64,000 nt of DNA. Source: Meiothermus sp. Pnk-1. GTDB lineage: Bacteria; Deinococcota; Deinococci; Deinococcales; Thermaceae. The stretch covers positions 354,666 through 418,665 of the forward strand of contig NZ_QKOB01000002.1 of the NCBI RefSeq assembly GCF_003226535.1, read 5' to 3'. Positions 59,978-64,000 of the stretch are shown here, one piece after another. The first letter of the stretch is position 1. The number at the start of each line of letters is the position of its first letter. A model generated the notes under the pieces. That model searched no databases. It saw only the letters and a program-made list of their open reading frames with translations, and was not told where the DNA came from. Both the position numbers and the translations under genes were made by a program.

Positions 59978-61071
59978 TCGCCCAGCTCTGGACCGCCGAA
60001 GTGGTTTATGCCGGATTCGGCACCCCGATGCTGAACGGGGCCATCGCGGTGGTCGGGGGGCACATAGCGGGGGTGGGAGGGCTCGAGGAACTGCGCCGGG
60101 CCTTCCCCCAAGCCGAGGTCATCCACAAGGGTAAGGCCCTCACCCCGGCCCCGGCTAACGCCCATACCCACCTTGACCTCTCTGCCCTCCCTCGCTTCAG
60201 CGGGCACTACGCCGATTTCATCCGCTACGTGATCGCGAGCACAGACAAACGTGGCCTGGAGGCAGCCAAGGCCGGGTATGCCGAGCTGGCGGCCAGCGGG
60301 GTAGGAGCCTTTGGCGACATCGTAGCACGGGATGAAGTCATGGATTTCTTGCTCGAGGCCTCTGCGCTGCCCGGGGTAGCCTACCGCGAGGTGATCGGGG
60401 TCAATCCGGAAAAAGCCCAGGAGGTATTCAAGGCGATGCGGCCACGCCTTCTGGCCTGGAAGAAGCGCGAGGGAAAAGTGAGGGTGGGCCTCTCCCCCCA
60501 CACCGCCCATACCGTGAGCGCCCCCCTTCTCCAAAGCCTGGCGGAGTTCGCGCGGCTCGAGGGCTTTCCGCTGCAGATCCACCTGGCCGAAAGCCCTGCC
60601 GAAGTGGAGTACCTGCGCCGCGGCAGCGGGCCGTTGGCCCCTCTCCTCGCCCCGTACCGCGGCCGCTGGGGAGCGCCGGGGGTCTCACCGGTGCAATACC
60701 TGGCCGATTTGGGGGTGCTGGGGACGAACCTGACGTTGGTCCACGGAGTGCAGGTGGATGCCGCAGACGTGCAAATCTTGGCTCAATCCGGCTGCAAGGT
60801 GGTCTCCTGCCCCCGCAGCAACCAAGGGCTGGGATGCGGCGAGTTCCCTTGGCAGCTCTACCTCAAACACGGGGTCGAAGTGGCCCTGGGCACCGACTCC
60901 AAAGCCAGCTCCCCCGACCTGGATGTGAAAAACGAAGCCCTATCCCTATGGGAAAAGGTAGACCCTCGGGTAGTGGTCCGTGCGGCCACCCGGGGTAGCT
61001 ACCGGGTGCTGGGGCTCGAGCCACCCCGCCTCACCCGAGGAACCCCCGCCGCCCAGATCCATATCTGGTAA
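59974..61071 (+). CDS. Metal-dependent amidohydrolase (deaminase-like)
   Basis: A 365-residue amidohydrolase of the TRZ/ATZ type. Metal site segments: ANAHTHLDLSAL, LSPHTAHTVSAPL, LQIHLAESPAE, LVHGVQVD and GTDSKASSPDLDV. It resembles 5'-deaminase or aminodeoxyfutalosine deaminase-like proteins. It might act as desuccinylase in the racemase operon or in menaquinone (futalosine) synthesis; the sequence does not settle it. Confidence 0.8.
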   Translation: MIAQLWTAEVVYAGFGTPMLNGAIAVVGGHIAGVGGLEELRRAFPQAEVIHKGKALTPAPANAHTHLDLSALPRFSGHYADFIRYVIASTDKRGLEAAKAGYAELAASGVGAFGDIVARDEVMDFLLEASALPGVAYREVIGVNPEKAQEVFKAMRPRLLAWKKREGKVRVGLSPHTAHTVSAPLLQSLAEFARLEGFPLQIHLAESPAEVEYLRRGSGPLAPLLAPYRGRWGAPGVSPVQYLADLGVLGTNLTLVHGVQVDAADVQILAQSGCKVVSCPRSNQGLGCGEFPWQLYLKHGVEVALGTDSKASSPDLDVKNEALSLWEKVDPRVVVRAATRGSYRVLGLEPPRLTRGTPAAQIHIW

Positions 61072-61098
61072 GCGCTAACATGAGGAAGCGAGGTATCG

Positions 61099-62514
61099 AT
61101 GCAGGTCGGCCCCCTCATCCTCTATAGCGCACTGGTCGGAGCCCTTTCGGGCACTGCGGTGGCTGGGTTTTCCTGGCTGCTGCGCAACCTGCAGGGATTC
61201 TTCATGGGCGATGTTCTAGGCTACTTGCCGCCGGGGCTGGTGAGCGAGGGGGGCCTCAACCAGGCTTTCAGCGGACCGCGCCACTGGCTGGTGGTGCTGC
61301 TGATCCCGCCGGCGTTTGCCCTGGCCAGCTACATGGGCACTGGCCGGGGGTTGGCCTGGTTGCTGCACGCCTACCGCGAAGGCCGACCCATTGCCTTCGT
61401 CGAGTTCATCCGGGGCATCTTTGCCAGCCTAGTTCAGCTTTCGGTGGGTTCGCCATTGGGCCGTGAGGGGCCCATGGTAGCCATCGGGCACTGGCTGGGG
61501 GCCTCGGTGGGGAGGCGCTTTCCTCTTAGTGGAGCGGGGCGATACCTCCCCTTCGCGGGGATAGCGGCGGGGTTCGCGGCGGCCTTTCACGCTCCGGTGG
61601 CCGGAGCCCTGCTGGCCAGCGAGATCCTGTTTCGTGGGCTGGCGCTCGAGGTCGCCGCCCTAGCCCCGGCATTGATCGGGGCGTTGGCCGGATTCACCGT
61701 GTACGGGGCATTGATCGGCTACCAACCCCTACTCGAGCTGCCCCCAGCGGTGATCTCCTGGTCGCAACTGGCTTTCGGTTTGTTGATCGGGTTGTTGGCC
61801 GCGGGAGTGGGCACGCTCTGGCTCGAGGGATCGCGCATCCTGGGCGGAATGTTGCGCCGTTTCCCTTTTCCGTTGCGGCATGGGCTGTTGGGCCTGGCCC
61901 TGGCCCTGGCGCTGGTGTTCTTACCGGAAGCCCTGGGCGATGGCCTGGCGTGGGTACAGCTGGGGCTGTCTCCGATTCTGGGGCTGGAGTTTCTGGCCAT
62001 CACCTTTTTGGTGCGCTTTGCGATCGTGGTGCTGGCGGGTGGGGTACGAGCTTACGGCGGCTACCTCACCCCTGCGCTCACCATGGGCGGGCTACTGGGT
62101 CTCATCCTCTCTCTGAGCGTTCCCAGCTTTGCTCCGCCGGTAGAGGTCACCACGCTGGCGGGGATGTGTGCCCTGCTGGCCGGGGTGACCCGTGCCCCTT
62201 TTGCCGCGGTGGTACTGGCGGGGGAAATCGGTGGCTACAGCCAGCTACCTCTGGTGCTGCCGGCGGTGTTCGTGGCCTACGCCCTCACCAGCGCTCAAAC
62301 CTACCCCGATGAGTTGCCGCAGGCGCTCGGTCCGGAACCCCTGTCCCCCACCGCGGATGAGGGCCCTAGCCCGGCAGATACCCCAGCGGCAGAGGTCCCT
62401 CGCTCTGAAAGCGTTCAGCAAACTTCACCCCAGCTTCCTGACCCAGCCGAGCCCGGCTCGCCCGAAAAGCCTCGGGAGAGTATTCCCAGCGATAAAAGGC
62501 CTGGTACAACCTAA
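61099..62514 (+). CDS. ClC-family chloride channel/transporter
   Basis: A 471-residue membrane protein of the ClC family with about 11-12 segments. The pore motifs are GSPLGREGPMVAIG (with the gating Glu in GREGP) and GVRAYGGYLTPALTMGG. The last 60 residues (PQALGPEPLSPTADEGPS onward) are Pro/Ser/Glu-rich and disordered; they are encoded opposite the end of the PIG-L gene. No CBS domains. Confidence 0.9.
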   Translation: MQVGPLILYSALVGALSGTAVAGFSWLLRNLQGFFMGDVLGYLPPGLVSEGGLNQAFSGPRHWLVVLLIPPAFALASYMGTGRGLAWLLHAYREGRPIAFVEFIRGIFASLVQLSVGSPLGREGPMVAIGHWLGASVGRRFPLSGAGRYLPFAGIAAGFAAAFHAPVAGALLASEILFRGLALEVAALAPALIGALAGFTVYGALIGYQPLLELPPAVISWSQLAFGLLIGLLAAGVGTLWLEGSRILGGMLRRFPFPLRHGLLGLALALALVFLPEALGDGLAWVQLGLSPILGLEFLAITFLVRFAIVVLAGGVRAYGGYLTPALTMGGLLGLILSLSVPSFAPPVEVTTLAGMCALLAGVTRAPFAAVVLAGEIGGYSQLPLVLPAVFVAYALTSAQTYPDELPQALGPEPLSPTADEGPSPADTPAAEVPRSESVQQTSPQLPDPAEPGSPEKPRESIPSDKRPGTT

Positions 62515-63136
62515 AGACCTCCTCGGCCACCTCGATGGTCTCGCTGATGTCCACGTAGATAGCAGGCCGGGGCAGATCGCTGCGGTAGTAGTGCAGAAGA
62601 CGGACGGGAGAACGGTGGGCCTCGAGCGCCACCCCACCGCCATTTTCCCCTAGCCCCTCAGGCCGGGATGAGGCCCTGGTTCCGGCCACCTCGGCAACGG
62701 AGGCCAGGGCGGGCGGCTGAGCCCTAACCCCCACCAGCTTGGGAATGCGGCAAAACTTGAGCGCCGAGAGCGTAGCCCAGTAGGCCGCGCGATGATCGGG
62801 ATGGACGTCGTAGGGGTCCCAGGTGAAGACCACGTCGGGTTTCCAGGCGGCAATCTTCTGCGCCAACATCAGCGCCTCTTCGCGTCCGCCGGTGAGGCCA
62901 GCGTCGGGGTAGCCCAAGAACTCATACTCGGCCCCCAGGATCTGGGCTACCGCACGCCCGTGCCCCTCACGGATTTGGGCCACCTCCTCGGGTGGGGTGT
63001 CGCCGAACTGGCTGGCGAGTTCACCCCGGGTGAGCCAAACCAGCTTGACCGCGTCTCCCCGGCGGGCATGCTTGGCGAGGGTTCCGCTTACGCCGATCTC
63101 GTCGTCAGGATGAGGGAAGATAGCCATCAAGCGCAT
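62366..63136 (-). CDS. PIG-L / LmbE-family deacetylase
   Basis: A 256-residue zinc-dependent N-deacetylase: FPHPDDEIG near the N-terminus and VHPDHRAAYW (third ligand), as in PIG-L and BshB. Such proteins deacetylate GlcNAc conjugates, for instance in bacillithiol synthesis. I start at ATG 63136 (MRLMAIFPHPDDE). The last 149 bp run antisense through the ClC gene. Confidence 0.88.
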   Translation of the reverse strand: MRLMAIFPHPDDEIGVSGTLAKHARRGDAVKLVWLTRGELASQFGDTPPEEVAQIREGHGRAVAQILGAEYEFLGYPDAGLTGGREEALMLAQKIAAWKPDVVFTWDPYDVHPDHRAAYWATLSALKFCRIPKLVGVRAQPPALASVAEVAGTRASSRPEGLGENGGGVALEAHRSPVRLLHYYRSDLPRPAIYVDISETIEVAEEVFRLYQAFYRWEYSPEAFRASRARLGQEAGVKFAERFQSEGPLPLGYLPG

Positions 63137-63186
63137 GAGATATAGTCTAATGCCCGAGCACCCCTTGGAGCGACCCTGCCAATCTA

Positions 63187-63277
63187 GCGCGCCTTGCGTT
63201 TTGCGTATGACGTGCCACATACGACGCGAGTTCCGTTCCATGACGTGTTGAGTGTTTAGCCTGTAGCGTTTAGCATA
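63187..63277 (+). repeat. ACGT-word array between the PIG-L gene and aroH
   Basis: GCGTTTTGCGTATGACG, ATACGACGCGAG and GTTTAGC-CTGTAGC-GTTTAGC words fill the gap without a hairpin unit. The promoter of aroH is made from this array. Confidence 0.6.
63248..63276 (+). promoter_or_regulatory. Promoter of aroH inside the array
   Basis: TTGAGT (63248-63253), 17 nt, TAGCAT (63271-63276), then 6 nt to the ATG at 63283: a leaderless promoter. Confidence 0.65.
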
Positions 63278-63282
63278 CCTTC

Positions 63283-63651
63283 ATGGTCCGGGGCATCCGT
63301 GGCGCCATCACCGTAGAAGAGGACACCCGTGAGGCCATCTTGTCGGCCACACGCGAGCTTTTGTCCAAGATGCTCGAGGTCAACGGCATCACCGATCCCG
63401 ATAGCATCGGCGCGATGATCTTCACCCTCACCGATGACCTGTGCGCGGCCTTTCCCGCAGAGGCCGCGCGGCAATTGGGGATGCAAATGGTTCCGCTCAT
63501 CAACTCGCGCGAGATCCCGGTGCCTGGCTCCTTGAAGCGGGTAATCCGGGTGATGATCCTCTGGAACACCGACATTCCCCAGCGTAAGGTGCGCCACGTC
63601 TATTTGCGCGAGGCCGTCCAGCTCCGGCCCGACCTCGAGAGCGCCCAGTAA
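63283..63651 (+). CDS. aroH: Chorismate mutase, AroH type
   Basis: Converts chorismate to prephenate for phenylalanine and tyrosine. The 122-residue trimeric-type protein starts [14 protein letters not shown] and has [17 protein letters not shown] and the C-terminal [11 protein letters not shown] with [14 protein letters not shown], as in Bacillus and Thermus AroH. Confidence 0.95.
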   Translation: MVRGIRGAITVEEDTREAILSATRELLSKMLEVNGITDPDSIGAMIFTLTDDLCAAFPAEAARQLGMQMVPLINSREIPVPGSLKRVIRVMILWNTDIPQRKVRHVYLREAVQLRPDLESAQ

Positions 63652-63743
63652 GCTGGCCTTCGCGTTCTACCCTTTCCCGATGCAGGATGGGCTCAGTTAC
63701 CAGTGGTCTGGTAACAAGATTCGCATACCCTTCCCTGCTAGCA

Positions 63744-64000
63744 GTACGCCCCGCGTCAAACGTCCTACGCCGTACGAGGGGAATCTGCCTCTGGGTGTAC
63801 GAGCTTTGCTCGTCCCGATAGGGGATCGTCCCTTGGGTGTACGGGCACCGCCCGTCCCGTAGGGGATCGTCCCCTAGGTGTACGGCGGCACGCCGTCCCG
63901 ACAGGGAATCTACCTCCGGGTGCACGGAGCTTGCTCCGTCCCGATAGGGAATCTACCCCCGCGTTTAGCGTCTGGCGTTTTGCGTATTGCGTACGACGTA
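63744..64000 (-). repeat. Intergenic composite repeat, copy H (four hairpin units, runs to the window end)
   Basis: Array with CGTCAAACGTCCTACG, then four units in minus orientation: ACGAGC-TTT-GCTCGT (63799-63813), ACGGGC-ACC-GCCCGT (63841-63855), ACGGCG-GCA-CGCCGT (63882-63896) and ACGGAGC-TT-GCTCCGT (63924-63939); spacings 42, 41 and 42. The closing array GCGTTTAGCGTCTGGCG continues to base 64000. No gene is visible in 63652-63743. Confidence 0.88.

Overview
The window looks like chromosomal DNA of a thermophile in the Thermaceae, most like Meiothermus or Allomeiothermus. I infer this from high GC, protein sequences that resemble Thermus throughout, an aspartokinase gene with an internal beta-subunit start, many leaderless-type promoters (a TAnnnT box 6-7 nt before the start codon), and MetRS, RuvA and beta-oxidation proteins of Thermus type. 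I could run no searches, so names rest on motifs, lengths and context.

Layout. 1-9.5 kb: 3' end of gltB, a single-domain globin, a HAD hydrolase, then a minus-strand run of two crotonases and ruvA, a cupin, lysC and a phosphoribosyltransferase. 9.5-14.1 kb (minus): mdh, an AhpD-like protein, and methylmalonyl-CoA mutase split into a B12-binding protein and a catalytic subunit with an esterase between them. 14.2-16.4 kb: a DoxX protein, three tRNA genes (Pro, Gly, Arg) and a lower-GC insert with a PIN toxin-like gene. 16.4-34.7 kb: one long plus-strand cluster for complete purine breakdown: guanine deaminase, xanthine dehydrogenase (three genes), PuuD-type urate oxidase, HIU hydrolase, OHCU decarboxylase, allantoinase, allantoate amidohydrolase, ureidoglycine aminohydrolase, a ureidoglycolate amidohydrolase-like enzyme, and a BMP/nucleoside-type ABC importer. 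This is the ammonia-releasing (urea-free) ureide route. 36.3-44.4 kb: fatty-acid beta-oxidation genes (HAD-ECH fusion, thiolase, acyl-CoA dehydrogenase) interrupted by a DUF433/DUF5615 toxin-antitoxin-like pair, an SGNH hydrolase and a DUF4442 protein. 44.4-51.3 kb: NERD and Uma2 nuclease-like proteins, proC, a secreted protein, adenosine-specific kinase family protein, peroxiredoxin, rpiA and metG with an attenuator-like leader. 51.3-55.9 kb (minus): the PrkA / DUF444 / SpoVR triad. 56.4-63.7 kb: gatC, serS, an N-succinylamino-acid racemase operon, a ClC channel overlapping a PIG-L deacetylase gene, and aroH.

The most unusual structure is not a gene. At least eight intergenic sites carry a composite repeat: an array of short ACGTC/ACGCAA words, then one to four units of about 41-42 bp, each with a small hairpin whose two arms change together between copies, then another ACGTC array. 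I count 12 perfect hairpins of six stem types. I do not recognise this family. The hexamer CTCGAG is also strikingly over-represented, in all reading frames and between genes.
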